DNA from: Microvirga makkahensis
Lineage (GTDB): Bacteria > Pseudomonadota > Alphaproteobacteria > Rhizobiales > Beijerinckiaceae
Reading direction: 5' to 3'
NCBI RefSeq assembly: GCF_009830105.1
Contig: NZ_WURB01000012.1
Coordinates: forward strand, 62,001 to 126,000
DNA: 64,000 nt
In this document: piece by piece, positions 45,072 to 56,325 of the stretch
Numbering within the stretch: position 1 is the stretch's first letter
How the letters are laid out: every line of letters starts with the position of its first letter
Translations under genes and position numbers: made by a program
The notes under the pieces: model-generated
What the model was told of the DNA's origin: nothing
Databases searched by the model: none
What the model saw: the letters and a program-made list of their open reading frames with translations, nothing else

Positions 45072-45425
45072 CGAAACTCTCCCGGAAGCTCTGTTGATGG
45101 GAAAACCATCGGAAGTGAGCGAGGTTCCTGGGGGGGCGCTCTGGAAGTGGCCCATTCAAGAGCCCAGAAAAAAGGCCGCTGATGACAGCGGCCCGAAGTT
45201 TAGGGAGGAAACGCCCAAGAAGGGCAGCGGCACTGCGACGCCAATCGCCGTGCTGCACTGCGATATGTAGGGGCTGCTCAGAAGGATCGCAAGACTAAAA
45301 GGTCAGCATGGTTGCCCAATTTTTCGTCTCCCCGGGGATCTTGGCCGGTCAGGAAGCTTGGCCTGTCGGGAAAGGGGGGCAGACTGGGGTGGTGTGATCC
45401 GAAGCGATGTAACATGGATGCGTGA
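45072..45425. other. Gap with a minus-strand terminator and no supported gene
   Basis: 354 bases between the small membrane protein and the VOC gene. It holds one strong minus-strand intrinsic terminator (45168-45193). Upstream of it on the minus strand, TTGCGA and TACATA are 17 bases apart and could be a promoter for a short untranslated RNA. I see no protein-coding frame with a ribosome-binding site. Confidence 0.45.
45168..45193 (-). terminator. Intrinsic terminator in a leader or small RNA region
   Basis: On the minus strand GGCCGCTG and CAGCGGCC form an 8-bp perfect stem with a 4-base loop, followed by six T. It is the clearest intrinsic terminator in the window, but no minus-strand gene ends close upstream. 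It fits an attenuator before the small membrane protein gene or the end of a small RNA. Confidence 0.75.
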
Positions 45426-47592
<2,167 letters not shown>

Positions 47593-47794
47593 CTAGGGTT
47601 GCGCGGGTGAGATGCCACTGTCGAGCTGAAGGTAAGATGAAGATCCCAAAACCGGAGCGGAATGGCCGTGCTCGGGAAAGGCATGATCGAAATCAGTCCT
47701 TTCGAGCCTCTGACAATTTGCCCGATGCGGGACTCTCGTCCGCAGGAGCGACCCGTGCCATAAGGCCGCCGCAACTGTTTTTAGGCCAAGGTCC

Positions 47795-49417
47795 ATGATT
47801 CGCGTCGAGAATGTCAGCAAGCAGAACAGCCACCGGATCCTCTTCATCGAGGCCTCCGCCACCCTTCAGAAGGGGGAGAAGGTCGGTCTGGTCGGCCCCA
47901 ACGGTGCGGGCAAGACGACGCTCTTCCGGATGATCACCAAGGAGGAGCAGCCGGACGAGGGCCAGGTGTCCGTGGATCGCGGCGTCACCATCGGCTATTT
48001 CAGCCAGGATGTCGGCGAGATGGCGGGCCGCAGCGCCGTGGCCGAGGTCATGGACGGGGCGGGCCCCGTGAGCGAAGTGGCGGCCGAACTGAAGGAGCTC
48101 GAGACCGCCATGGCGGAGCCGGACCAGGCCGGGAATTTCGATGAGATCATCGCCCGGTACGGCGAAGTGCAGGCGCGCTACGAGGAACTCGGCGGCTATT
48201 CCCTGGAAGGCCGCGCCCGTGAGGTGCTGGCGGGCCTCGGCTTCAGCCAGGAGATGATGGACAGCGATGTCGGAGGTCTGTCCGGGGGCTGGAAGATGCG
48301 CGTGGCGCTGGCCCGCATCCTGCTCATGCGCCCCGATGCGATGCTCCTCGACGAGCCGAGCAACCACCTCGACCTCGAAAGCCTCATCTGGCTGGAGGAT
48401 TTCTTGAAGGCCTACGAGGGCGCCCTGCTCATGACTTCGCACGACCGCGCCTTCATGAACCGGATCGTGAACAAGATCATCGAGATCGATGGGGGCTCGC
48501 TCACCACCTATTCGGGCGACTACGAATTCTACGAGCAGCAGCGCGCGCTCAACGAAAAGCAGCAGCAGGCGCAGTTCGAGCGCCAGCAGGCGATGCTCGC
48601 CAAGGAGATCAAGTTCATCGAGCGCTTCAAGGCCCGCGCCTCCCATGCCGCGCAGGTGCAGAGCCGCGTGAAGAAGTTGGAGAAGATCGAGCGCGTGGAG
48701 CCGCCCAGGCGCCGTCAGTCGGTCGCCTTCGAGTTCCTGCCCGCGCCACGTTCGGGCGACGATGTGATCAGCCTCAGGAACGTGCACAAGCGCTATGGCA
48801 GCCGCTCCATTTACGAGGGGTTCGATTTCGCGGTGCGCCGCAGGGAGCGCTGGTGCGTCATGGGCGTCAACGGAGCCGGCAAGTCTACCCTCCTGAAGCT
48901 GGTCGCAGGCAGCGCCGAGCCCGATCAGGGCACGGTCACCATCGGGGCCAGCGTGAAGATGGGCTACTTCGCCCAGCATGCCATGGAGATGCTCGACGGC
49001 GACCGTACCGTGTTCGAGTTCCTCGAGGATTCGTTCCCGCAGGCCGGGCAGGGTTCGCTGCGCACACTCGCGGGATGCTTCGGTTTCTCCGGGGACGACG
49101 CGGAGAAGAAGTGCCGTGTGCTCTCAGGCGGCGAGAAGGCGCGTCTCGTGATGGCCAAGATGCTCTACGATCCGCCGAATCTGCTGGTGCTGGACGAGCC
49201 CACCAACCACCTCGACATGGCCACCAAGGAAATGCTGATCGAGGCGCTGTCGCGCTACGAGGGCACCATGCTCTTCGTCTCCCACGACCGCCACTTCCTG
49301 GCCGCCTTGTCGAACCGCGTCCTGGAACTCACACCGGGCGGCATCCACCAATATGGCGGCGGCTATACCGAGTATGTGGCGCGGACCGGCCAGGAGGCGC
49401 CGGGCCTTCGCCACTGA
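47795..49417 (+). CDS. ABC-F family ATPase (Uup/EttA-type)
   Basis: A 540-residue soluble protein with two ABC domains and no membrane helices. The first Walker A is GPNGAGKTT with signature LSGGWKMR and Walker B LLLDEPSNHLDL. The second has GVNGAGKST, LSGGEKAR and LLVLDEPTNHLDM. A charged linker of the ABC-F type (EQQRALNEKQQQAQFERQQA, then KEIKFIERFKARASHAAQVQ) lies between them. ABC-F proteins act on the ribosome in translation control or antibiotic protection; this one looks like a housekeeping member. AAGG lies close before the ATG. It converges on the siderophore operon. Confidence 0.9.
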   Translation: MIRVENVSKQNSHRILFIEASATLQKGEKVGLVGPNGAGKTTLFRMITKEEQPDEGQVSVDRGVTIGYFSQDVGEMAGRSAVAEVMDGAGPVSEVAAELKELETAMAEPDQAGNFDEIIARYGEVQARYEELGGYSLEGRAREVLAGLGFSQEMMDSDVGGLSGGWKMRVALARILLMRPDAMLLDEPSNHLDLESLIWLEDFLKAYEGALLMTSHDRAFMNRIVNKIIEIDGGSLTTYSGDYEFYEQQRALNEKQQQAQFERQQAMLAKEIKFIERFKARASHAAQVQSRVKKLEKIERVEPPRRRQSVAFEFLPAPRSGDDVISLRNVHKRYGSRSIYEGFDFAVRRRERWCVMGVNGAGKSTLLKLVAGSAEPDQGTVTIGASVKMGYFAQHAMEMLDGDRTVFEFLEDSFPQAGQGSLRTLAGCFGFSGDDAEKKCRVLSGGEKARLVMAKMLYDPPNLLVLDEPTNHLDMATKEMLIEALSRYEGTMLFVSHDRHFLAALSNRVLELTPGGIHQYGGGYTEYVARTGQEAPGLRH

Positions 49418-49442
49418 AGAGAGGCGGGGTGACACCTATCCA

Positions 49443-49464
49443 GAGACGGGGCCATGCCCGTCTC
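49443..49464. terminator. Hairpin between the convergent ABC-F gene and siderophore operon
   Basis: GAGACGGG and CCCGTCTC, 8-bp perfect arms with loop GCCATG, in the 64-base gap between two converging transcription units. Probably a bidirectional terminator, without a T-run. Confidence 0.5.
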
Positions 49465-49481
49465 CTCGATCCGGCCGGCGC

Positions 49482-50240
49482 TCAGGTGTAGTAGATCGAG
49501 ATTCTCCGTCCCTGGATCTCCCGGATCTCGACATCCATGTCGTAGATCTCCCGCATCGCTTCGCTTGTCATGATCTCGGCGGGCGGGCCATGGCGCACGA
49601 CGGCTCCGTCGCGCATGGCCACGATGAAGTCCGAGTAGCAGGAAGCGAAGTTGATGTCGTGGAGGACGAGGACGATTGTCTTGCCCATGGTGTCGGCGGC
49701 CTGGCGCAGCAGCTTCATCATGCCGACCGCGTGCTTCATGTCGAGATTGTTCAAGGGCTCGTCGAAGAGCACGTAATCCGTGTCCTGGCAGAGCACCATG
49801 GCCACATAGGCCCGCTGCCGCTGCCCGCCCGACAACTCGTCCAGGAAGCGGTCGGAGAGCGCCTCCAAGCCGAGGAACCCGATGGCCTTGTCCGCCTGGG
49901 CGCGGTCCTCGGCTGTGAGGCGTCCTTTCGAATAGGGATAGCGCCCGAATTCGACCAGGTCCCGGACCGTCAGCCGGGAGGTCACCCTGTTGTCCTGGCG
50001 GAGGATGGACAGGCGCTTCGCCAGCACGTCCGATGGGGTCTTCGTCACATCGAGCCCGTCGACCTTTACCGTTCCGGCCGTGATGGGCGCGAGCCGGCTG
50101 ATCATCGACAGGAGGGTGGACTTGCCGGCCCCGTTGGGCCCGATGATGGAGGTGATGCCGCGGCGCGGGATCTGCAGCGACACGTTCTGCACGACGATGG
50201 TGTCGCCATAGCTCTTGCGAACGTTCGAGATCTCGATCAA
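49482..50240 (-). CDS. Ferric-siderophore ABC transporter ATP-binding protein
   Basis: A 252-residue ATPase of the FecE/FepC/CeuD type. It has Walker A GPNGAGKST, signature LSGGQRQRAYVAMVL and Walker B YVLFDEPLNNLD. The start is a TTG at 50240: AGGAG lies 8 bases upstream, and the TTG overlaps the permease stop as TTGA. The frame stays open far upstream inside the permease gene, but that portion is not homologous to ATPases. It ends the siderophore operon and powers the two permeases. Confidence 0.9.
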   Translation of the reverse strand: MIEISNVRKSYGDTIVVQNVSLQIPRRGITSIIGPNGAGKSTLLSMISRLAPITAGTVKVDGLDVTKTPSDVLAKRLSILRQDNRVTSRLTVRDLVEFGRYPYSKGRLTAEDRAQADKAIGFLGLEALSDRFLDELSGGQRQRAYVAMVLCQDTDYVLFDEPLNNLDMKHAVGMMKLLRQAADTMGKTIVLVLHDINFASCYSDFIVAMRDGAVVRHGPPAEIMTSEAMREIYDMDVEIREIQGRRISIYYT

Positions 50241-51196
50241 CGGGATGCTCCTCTGATCAACAGGGCGAGGAAGACGATGCCGCCCGCGAATTCGATGACG
50301 ATGCTCAGGGCGGTATCGAAGGCGAAGACCCGCTCCAGAATGAGCTGCCCGCCGACGAGGCAGATGACAGCGAGCAGAACCGCGATGGGCAGAACGAAAC
50401 GATGCCCGTGTGTTCCGGCCAGCTGATAGGCGAGGTTCGCCACGAGCAGGCCGAAGAAGGTGACCGGCCCCACCAGGGCAGTTGAGACCGATACCAGAAC
50501 CGCCACCAGGATGAGGACGATGGTCACCATCCGGTTGTGGTCGACTCCCAGATTGATGGAAGTCTCGCGGCCGAGGGCAAGCACGTCGTAGACGTGCATG
50601 AGCCGCCACACGATGATCGAGACGATCAGGACGGCCAGGGCCGACACCGCGAGGAGATCGCCGTCGACGGTGTTGAAACTGGCAAACAGCCGGTCCTGCA
50701 GAACCACGAACTCGTTGGGATCGATGATCCTCTGCATGAAGCCCGAGAGGCTGCGGAACAGCACACCGAACACGATGCCCACAAGGACGAGCAGGTGAAG
50801 GCTGCGACTGCTTCCGGAAAAGAGCCAGCGGTAGAGCAGGCTGGAGAACGCCACCATCACGGCGACCTCGCACGCGAACAACAGGCGCGGGTCCAAAGCC
50901 GTCACTCCCGCCGAACCGATGGCGAAGATCAGGCTCGTCTGGATGAGGATATAGAGTGCGTCGAAGCCCATGATGGAGGGCGTCAGGATCCGGTTGTGGC
51001 TCACCGTCTGAAACAGGATCGTCGAGACCGCGATGGCATAGGCCACCAGAACCATGGACAGGATCTTCATGCCGCGGAACGGCAGGATGAAATCCCACCG
51101 CCCCTTCGCCCCCACCGTCATGAACAGCACGATCACGCCCGTCGCCAGCGCCGCGAGGATCAGAATCCCATGGATTGACGGCCTGTTCTCACGCAA
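50237..51196 (-). CDS. Ferric-siderophore ABC transporter permease (second FecCD-type)
   Basis: A 319-residue inner-membrane permease of the FecCD family. Family segments are SIMGFDALYILIQTSL, RETSINLGVDHNRMV and GPVTFFGLLVANLAYQLAGTHGHR, and about ten helices are expected. I propose a TTG start at 51196, just after AAGGGG, because the first permease ends at 51189 and no ATG gives a normal length. Four genes of this operon (two permeases, ATPase, binding protein) look like a CeuBCDE/FatBCD system. Confidence 0.87.
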   Translation of the reverse strand: MRENRPSIHGILILAALATGVIVLFMTVGAKGRWDFILPFRGMKILSMVLVAYAIAVSTILFQTVSHNRILTPSIMGFDALYILIQTSLIFAIGSAGVTALDPRLLFACEVAVMVAFSSLLYRWLFSGSSRSLHLLVLVGIVFGVLFRSLSGFMQRIIDPNEFVVLQDRLFASFNTVDGDLLAVSALAVLIVSIIVWRLMHVYDVLALGRETSINLGVDHNRMVTIVLILVAVLVSVSTALVGPVTFFGLLVANLAYQLAGTHGHRFVLPIAVLLAVICLVGGQLILERVFAFDTALSIVIEFAGGIVFLALLIRGASR

Positions 51197-52151
51197 GGCG
51201 CTCGCGCCCCTTGAGCAGGAGGAACAGGAACAGGCCGCTGCCGACGATTCCCATGATCGTTCCGATGGGAATCTCGTAGGGGTGATAGGCCACGCGCCCG
51301 ACAATGTCGCAGGTCAGGACGAGGCCTGCTCCCAGCAAGGCGACCCACGGCAGTGAGCGGCGCATATTGTCGCCCATCATGAGACTCACCACGTTCGGCA
51401 CGATGAGGCCGAGGAACGGCAGCATGCCGACAGTGACCACGATGGTGGCCGTCACCATCGCAACGATGATGAGGCCGAAGGATACGACGCTGCGATAACG
51501 CAGGCCTAGATTGGTGGCGAAGTCCCTCCCCATTCCGGCCAGGGTCAACCGGTCGGCGGCGAGATAGGCGAGGAGGGTCAGGACGAAGGCGATCCAGAGC
51601 AATTCGTATCGCCCCCGCAGAACACCGGAGAAGTCGCCGGTCGTCCACGCGTTCAGAGACTGCAACAGATCGAAGCGATAGGCGAAGAACGTCGTGGTCG
51701 CACCGATGATGCCGCTCAGCATGATGCCCACGAGCGGCACGACCAGCACAGAACGGAGCGGAACGAACCTGAGGATGCGCAGGAACAGGGCGGTTCCCGC
51801 CAGCGCAAACGCCGCGGCGATCAGCATCTTTCCGATAACCGGCGCATCCGGCGCGAATAGCGTGACGATGAGCAGGCCGAGGCTCGCGGATTCGACCGTT
51901 CCTGCGGTGGATGGTTCCACGAACCGGTTGCGGGTCAGCATCTGCATGATCGTTCCGGCCACCGCCATGGCTGTCCCAGCCAGGATGAGGGCCAGGGTCC
52001 TGGGGATCCGGGAGATCAGGAGGATCTGCGTGGCGTACTGCCCCTCCTGCGGTGAGATGAAAGCGGACAGCGACAGGTCGCCGGCACCGATCAGGAGGCT
52101 GATCAATGCCAGAACGATCACGGTGGCTGCTGCGAGGAGGAAGCGTTTCAC
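51189..52151 (-). CDS. Ferric-siderophore ABC transporter permease (first FecCD-type)
   Basis: A 320-residue permease. Conserved segments are RIPRTLALILAGTAMAVAGTIMQ, ATNLGLRYRSVVSFGLIIVAM and GMLPFLGLIVPNVVSLMMGDNMR, all typical of FecCD proteins. The start is most likely GTG 52151 (VKRFLLAAATVIVL as first helix); in-frame ATGs further upstream would place a charged, Cys-containing extension before it. It overlaps the second permease gene by 8 bases and is separated from the binding-protein gene by a 120-base spacer containing a stem. Confidence 0.88.
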   Translation of the reverse strand: MKRFLLAAATVIVLALISLLIGAGDLSLSAFISPQEGQYATQILLISRIPRTLALILAGTAMAVAGTIMQMLTRNRFVEPSTAGTVESASLGLLIVTLFAPDAPVIGKMLIAAAFALAGTALFLRILRFVPLRSVLVVPLVGIMLSGIIGATTTFFAYRFDLLQSLNAWTTGDFSGVLRGRYELLWIAFVLTLLAYLAADRLTLAGMGRDFATNLGLRYRSVVSFGLIIVAMVTATIVVTVGMLPFLGLIVPNVVSLMMGDNMRRSLPWVALLGAGLVLTCDIVGRVAYHPYEIPIGTIMGIVGSGLFLFLLLKGRERLA

Positions 52152-52232
52152 GATTCTTCGGGAGCACTCGCACCGAGCGCGTCCAGTTGAGGGTTCCGCA
52201 TGACAAAGCGGATCACCCATGGGATGACCCGC

Positions 52233-52271
52233 GCTTGAAGGCAATGCCCCGAAGAGCAGGCCCGTTCAAGC
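52233..52271 (-). terminator. Stem after the siderophore-binding-protein gene
   Basis: GCTTGAA (52233-52239) and TTCAAGC (52265-52271) form 7-bp arms across 25 bases, immediately after the binding-protein stop. A further imperfect palindrome, starting GCGGATCACCCATGGG, lies at 52208-52232. They may limit read-through into the permease genes. Confidence 0.35.
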
Positions 52272-53204
52272 CTATTTCTCGATGATTGCTTTCGCGATCT
52301 GATCCACGCTCGCCTGCAAGGCCGTCAATCCGCCGCCGACCAGATACCAGCTCACCGGATCGAGATAGACCACATGGTTGTTCTTCCAGGCCGTGGTCTG
52401 GGCCACGAGATCGTTGTCCAGAACCTTCTTGGCCGCCTCGCCCCGACCTGTCGCTGCATCCCGGTCGATCACGAAGAGCCAATCCGGGTTCGTCTTGAGG
52501 ATGAATTCCGCGTTCACGGCCTGTCCGTGGTTCGTCGTGGCCAGATCTTCGACCGCCGGTATGATCCCGAAGTCGGTGTGCAGCAACCCGAAGCGCGAGC
52601 CCGGTCCATAGGCGCTCAACTTGCCGCCGGTCGCGAGGACGAGGAGGCCCTTGCCGGCTTTCGATGCTTCCTGCCGGAGGGAGGCGATCGATTGGTCGAG
52701 CTTCGCAAGCTGCGAATCCGCCTCGGCCTGCTTGTCGAAGATCCTTGCAAGAATTTGCACGTTGCGCGTGACGCTGCCGATATAGTTCTTGGGGTCGACC
52801 GTCAAATCGATCGTGGGAGCGATCTTCGCCAGAGCCTCGTATTTGGCGCTGGAGCGGCCTCCGATGATGATCAGGTCCGGCTCGGCGGCATTCACGGCTT
52901 CATAGTTCGGCTCGAACAGGGTGCCGATCTTCTCGTACCGATCCGAGCTGTACTTCGCGAGATACTCGGGGAACCGGGCCGTCGGGACGCCCGAAACCTC
53001 GATGCCGAGCGCGTTCAGGGTATCGAGCGAGGCGAGATCGAAGGCGAGCACTTTCTTCGGCTTCGAGGGGACCGTCGTCTCGCCTTTGGCGTGCTGAATC
53101 GTGAGATCCTTCGCGTGGGCGCCTGTGGCCAGGACGCCGATCGCCAACGCGCCCGCGATGATAGCGGCAAGGGGGTGGGAAAGGCGGGCAGAGATATTCA
53201 TCAT
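52272..53204 (-). CDS. Siderophore ABC transporter substrate-binding protein (CeuE/FatB-like)
   Basis: A 310-residue periplasmic binding protein of the helical-backbone type (Peripla_BP_2). The signal peptide is ARLSHPLAAIIAGALAIGVLATGAHA. The mature part begins KDLTIQHAKGETTVPSKPKKVLAFD and contains EPDLIIIGGRSSAKYEAL and the C-terminal DPVSWYLVGGGLTALQ. GGAG lies 9 bases before a double ATG at 53204/53201. Binding proteins of this subgroup take up catecholate siderophores or their fragments. It hands the ligand to the two FecCD permeases. Confidence 0.9.
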   Translation of the reverse strand: MMNISARLSHPLAAIIAGALAIGVLATGAHAKDLTIQHAKGETTVPSKPKKVLAFDLASLDTLNALGIEVSGVPTARFPEYLAKYSSDRYEKIGTLFEPNYEAVNAAEPDLIIIGGRSSAKYEALAKIAPTIDLTVDPKNYIGSVTRNVQILARIFDKQAEADSQLAKLDQSIASLRQEASKAGKGLLVLATGGKLSAYGPGSRFGLLHTDFGIIPAVEDLATTNHGQAVNAEFILKTNPDWLFVIDRDAATGRGEAAKKVLDNDLVAQTTAWKNNHVVYLDPVSWYLVGGGLTALQASVDQIAKAIIEK

Positions 53205-53249
53205 GACATTGCTCTCCAGGAATGCGTTCAGGCGTCGGGGCACAGGATG

Positions 53250-54011
53250 TCAGTCGTCGATATGGTCGTGGCCGCCGATCCGGCCGGGGCGCCAGTAACC
53301 CTCCGACGAGATTTGATTGCGGGTGAGCCCTCGCGCGATCAGGGTATGCCGCTGGCGGCGGACATTGCTCGTTTCGCCGATGAGATATGCGTGGCCTTTT
53401 CCGGGTGGAAGGGGGAAGTCCTGCACCACGCCGTTCATGATTTCACTCGGGCCGGCGGGTGCGCCGTTGCGATGCACCCAGCGGATGGTGGCGTCGGCCT
53501 GCGTCTGCAGAGCGATCTCGCCGCTCCGTCCGCCCGTCTCAATGAAGACGAACGTCCTGGATCCCGCCGGCATGGTCTCAAGGATATGGGCGATGGCCGG
53601 GATGCAGGTTTCGTCTCCCGTCAGGAGGTGCCAATCCGCATCGGCCTGAAACACGGTGCCGCCCCGCGGACCCTTCACCTCGATCGTATCGCCCGGCATG
53701 ACCCGCCGCGCCCAGGTGGGCGCCGGCGTTTCGCCGTGGAGCACGAAATCGACGCTGATCGTCCCAAGAGTCCGATCCAGGCTGCGGATCGTGTAATCTC
53801 TTCGTCCCGTTCCGCCGTCGGGGAGAGGGATCATCATGAGGATCGCCTGTCCCGGCTTGTAGGCGAACTCACGGATATCGTCCGCCGTCATAACGACGCG
53901 ACGCATGCCGGGAGGGACGTCGAAGCTGTCGACGACGCGGAATGTCCAACTCCGCAGTGGCGGACGCTGGCGGGGCTGCTCATGAAGGCCCGGCTTGTCA
54001 TGATCGGTCAT
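53250..54011 (-). CDS. Siderophore-interacting protein (FAD-dependent ferric-siderophore reductase)
   Basis: A 253-residue cytoplasmic flavoprotein of the ViuB/YqjH (SIP) family that releases iron by reducing ferric siderophores. The FAD-binding motif is RRDYTIRSLD, followed by the phosphate-binding region PGDTIEVKGPRGG. The NAD(P)H-binding half contains DETCIPAIAHILETMP and ends with SSEGYWRPGRIGGHDH, the family signature tail. AGAGGAG precedes ATG 54011 by 6 bases. It lies between the receptor and binding-protein genes. Confidence 0.92.
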   Translation of the reverse strand: MTDHDKPGLHEQPRQRPPLRSWTFRVVDSFDVPPGMRRVVMTADDIREFAYKPGQAILMMIPLPDGGTGRRDYTIRSLDRTLGTISVDFVLHGETPAPTWARRVMPGDTIEVKGPRGGTVFQADADWHLLTGDETCIPAIAHILETMPAGSRTFVFIETGGRSGEIALQTQADATIRWVHRNGAPAGPSEIMNGVVQDFPLPPGKGHAYLIGETSNVRRQRHTLIARGLTRNQISSEGYWRPGRIGGHDHIDD

Positions 54012-54077
54012 GATCGCTCCTCTCGACGATACGCGGTTGGGTTCGGGCGAGGGAACCGACGGCTCCCGTCGCATGGG

Positions 54078-56234
54078 TCAGAACGTGGCCGACATGCTCA
54101 CCCACAGGCGACGCCCTTCGACGACCGTGTTGTAGTCCGTGGGTTCGACTTCCTTGTCGAAGACGTTGTAGATGGCGGCATTCAGGGTGAGCTGTTCCGT
54201 GAGGTCATAGGACAGGCCGACATCCATCGTGGCGTATGCACCATACTTGCGTCCGGTCATGCCGTTGATGATCACGGGCGTTCCGTTGGTGCCGATGCGA
54301 GCGCCGCCCACGATCTCGGAGCCGTGATAGTTGACGGCGGCCCATGTCGCCAAACCGGCAACCGGCGTGATCCAATCTACACGTGCATTGGCCATGTGCC
54401 TGGGCGTGCGGGCGAGAGGAAAACCGGCGTAGTCGCCGGTTCGCTGCTCGGAATCCGTGAAGGTGTAGCTGCCGCGGAACGAAAGCGTGTCCGTCGCCCG
54501 CCAGGTGGTGGCCAGTTCAACGCCCTGGATAACCGCGTCATCGATGTTGTAGCTGTACCAGAGGCGGTAGTTCGGATCCTCCGACCAGCGCACGGGATTG
54601 CCGGCATCGTCCAGCACCAGCGCATTGCTGATCTTGTCCTTGAAGTCCGTGTGGAAATAGGTCGCGCTGGCGGTAAATCCGCTCAGGTTGTCCCATACGG
54701 CGCCGATCTCGTAGCTCGTGCTGGTTTCTGCCTGCAGGTCCGGGTTCGCGAGAATGACGCCGCAGGTCCCGCTGGGGCCATACGAGCAGCCTCCACCGCC
54801 CGTGGTATAGGCATAGCCCGGCGCGATCTGGCGGATTTCAGGAGCTCGGAAACCCGTGGAGACGCCGCCCTTGACGGTGAGGTTCTCGGTTGCGTGCCAC
54901 ACCGCGTAGCTGCGCGGGCTGTAATGCGCGCCATAGATCTCGTGGTGATCCATGCGCAGGCCGTTCGTGATCGAGAACGTATCCGTCAGGCGCCACTCGT
55001 CCTCGGCGAAGAGAGCCCATTGGTCGATCTCGAACTTCTCTTGGATATCGCTGCGGCGGCCGGGATTCTGGTCCGTCAGCATGGCGTTGAACCATTGCCC
55101 CCCCGTCACCAGGGTGTGCGTTCCGAAGAACTCGAACGGCGTCGTGAACTTGCCGTCGACGACCGTATTCCTGATCTCGGGCGAACGGCTATTCTTGTCG
55201 AAGGCGGAGGTTTGCGGGTTTTCCGTGTAGCTCCTCCGTTCCGCCCATTCCTGCAGGATGGAGAAGTACGAGGTGGTCGGCCCCCACCGGCCCTCATGGC
55301 TCAGCGACCAGTACTTGCGGTCGTTGAGGTTGTAAGTGTCATCGTCGGATCCATCGAGCGTGCCCCATTTCGAGGCGTTCCGGCGGATGCGCGTATAGCC
55401 GCTTTCCAGGAGGATGTCATGGTCCTCGTTGGGTGTGAAGGTCAGCCGCCCGGCGAGATTGCCTTCGCGTGCTCCGGTGATGCCGCTTAGGAGTTCGTCC
55501 TCGTTCCGGCCGAAGCCGCGGCCCCAGAGCTGGAGGCCCAGCATCCGGTGGATCAGTGGGCCGCTCGTGTAGAAGGTGCCTTGAGCCGAATGGCCGAACG
55601 CGTCGTGCTGCTGGAGCGTGCCCTCCGTCGTGACGGTGCCGCTCCAGGTATCGGACACTTTGCGCGTAATGATGTTGATCACGCCGCCCATGGCGTCCGA
55701 GCCGTAGAGGGACGACATCGGGCCGCGCACGACCTCGATGCGGTCGATGGCCGCGATCGGGGGGATGAAGCTCTGCTCGAAGCCTGCGTTGCCGTTGGTG
55801 CGGGAATCGCGAGTGTTCTGGCGTTTCCCGTCGACCAGGATCAGCGTATAGCTGCCCGGGAGGCCGCGGATGAAGATGTCCTTCTCGTTGGCCACGCCGG
55901 TCACCGTGACGCCCTGGACCTCCCTAAGGGCGTCCGTCAGGTCGCGAAAGGCGCCCTTCTCGAGCTCCTCGCGGGTGATGACCGAGATGCTCGCCGGAGC
56001 ATCCTTGACGGATTGCTCGAAGCCAGCAGCCGTGACGACGATCTGGTCGATGGAGATCACATCTCCGTTCGCGACCGCCGGAGAACCGTCGGCCGTCTGA
56101 GCCACGGCGGACGGGATGGCGAAGGGTGCGGCCGACAGGCTGGTGCAGGCAAGCAGAGCGAGCATGCGGCTTGTTCTGCTCTTTGCTGCAGATCCGGTGC
56201 CGACATCCCGCTGAACCGACGCGTCAAATCCCAT
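54078..56234 (-). CDS. TonB-dependent siderophore receptor (CirA/FepA-like)
   Basis: A 718-residue outer-membrane receptor. After a long signal region (helix LALLACTSLSAAPFAIPSAVAQ) comes a TonB box-like DQIVVTA, then the plug domain with IFIRGLPGSYTLILVDGKRQ and VVRGPMSSLYGSDAMGGVIN, and a 22-strand barrel ending in Phe (RRLWVSMSATF). The plug pattern matches catecholate receptors of the CirA/FepA group. ATG 56234 may be preceded functionally by Met24, which would give a shorter signal. First gene of the iron operon; the divergent gene encodes the HTH-TrpD2 fusion. Iron control is expected. Confidence 0.92.
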   Translation of the reverse strand: MGFDASVQRDVGTGSAAKSRTSRMLALLACTSLSAAPFAIPSAVAQTADGSPAVANGDVISIDQIVVTAAGFEQSVKDAPASISVITREELEKGAFRDLTDALREVQGVTVTGVANEKDIFIRGLPGSYTLILVDGKRQNTRDSRTNGNAGFEQSFIPPIAAIDRIEVVRGPMSSLYGSDAMGGVINIITRKVSDTWSGTVTTEGTLQQHDAFGHSAQGTFYTSGPLIHRMLGLQLWGRGFGRNEDELLSGITGAREGNLAGRLTFTPNEDHDILLESGYTRIRRNASKWGTLDGSDDDTYNLNDRKYWSLSHEGRWGPTTSYFSILQEWAERRSYTENPQTSAFDKNSRSPEIRNTVVDGKFTTPFEFFGTHTLVTGGQWFNAMLTDQNPGRRSDIQEKFEIDQWALFAEDEWRLTDTFSITNGLRMDHHEIYGAHYSPRSYAVWHATENLTVKGGVSTGFRAPEIRQIAPGYAYTTGGGGCSYGPSGTCGVILANPDLQAETSTSYEIGAVWDNLSGFTASATYFHTDFKDKISNALVLDDAGNPVRWSEDPNYRLWYSYNIDDAVIQGVELATTWRATDTLSFRGSYTFTDSEQRTGDYAGFPLARTPRHMANARVDWITPVAGLATWAAVNYHGSEIVGGARIGTNGTPVIINGMTGRKYGAYATMDVGLSYDLTEQLTLNAAIYNVFDKEVEPTDYNTVVEGRRLWVSMSATF

Positions 56235-56314
56235 TCTTTGCCCCCAACTCGCGAGAAACTGAACGAAGGGAGCTAGTAGGTTCTGCGGAAGAATAGGGTC
56301 AACGGCTATGTTTG

Positions 56315-56325
56315 AGAGTCATTCT
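56315..56325. promoter_or_regulatory. Possible Irr/ICE-like iron-control element
   Basis: AGAGTCATTCT in the divergent region differs by one base from the core AGAATNATTCT of iron-control elements bound by Irr in alphaproteobacteria. It lies about 80 bases upstream of the TonB receptor start. A TATAAA-like -10 box occurs further upstream on the same strand. Recognition by eye only. Confidence 0.3.

Noticed and set aside
49482..51098. Apparent 538-residue ATPase with a long N-terminal extension
   Set aside because: The extension is a shadow of the permease gene. TTG 50240 with AGGAG upstream gives a normal 252-residue ATPase.
52208..52232. Imperfect palindrome as a Fur-type operator
   Set aside because: It is GC-rich, lies inside the operon after the binding-protein gene and has two mismatched pairs, so an RNA stem or chance is more likely than an operator.
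52374..55490. 1038-codon open frame on the plus strand
   Set aside because: It crosses three real minus-strand genes (receptor, reductase, binding protein) in antisense and shows no domain. GC-driven artefact.
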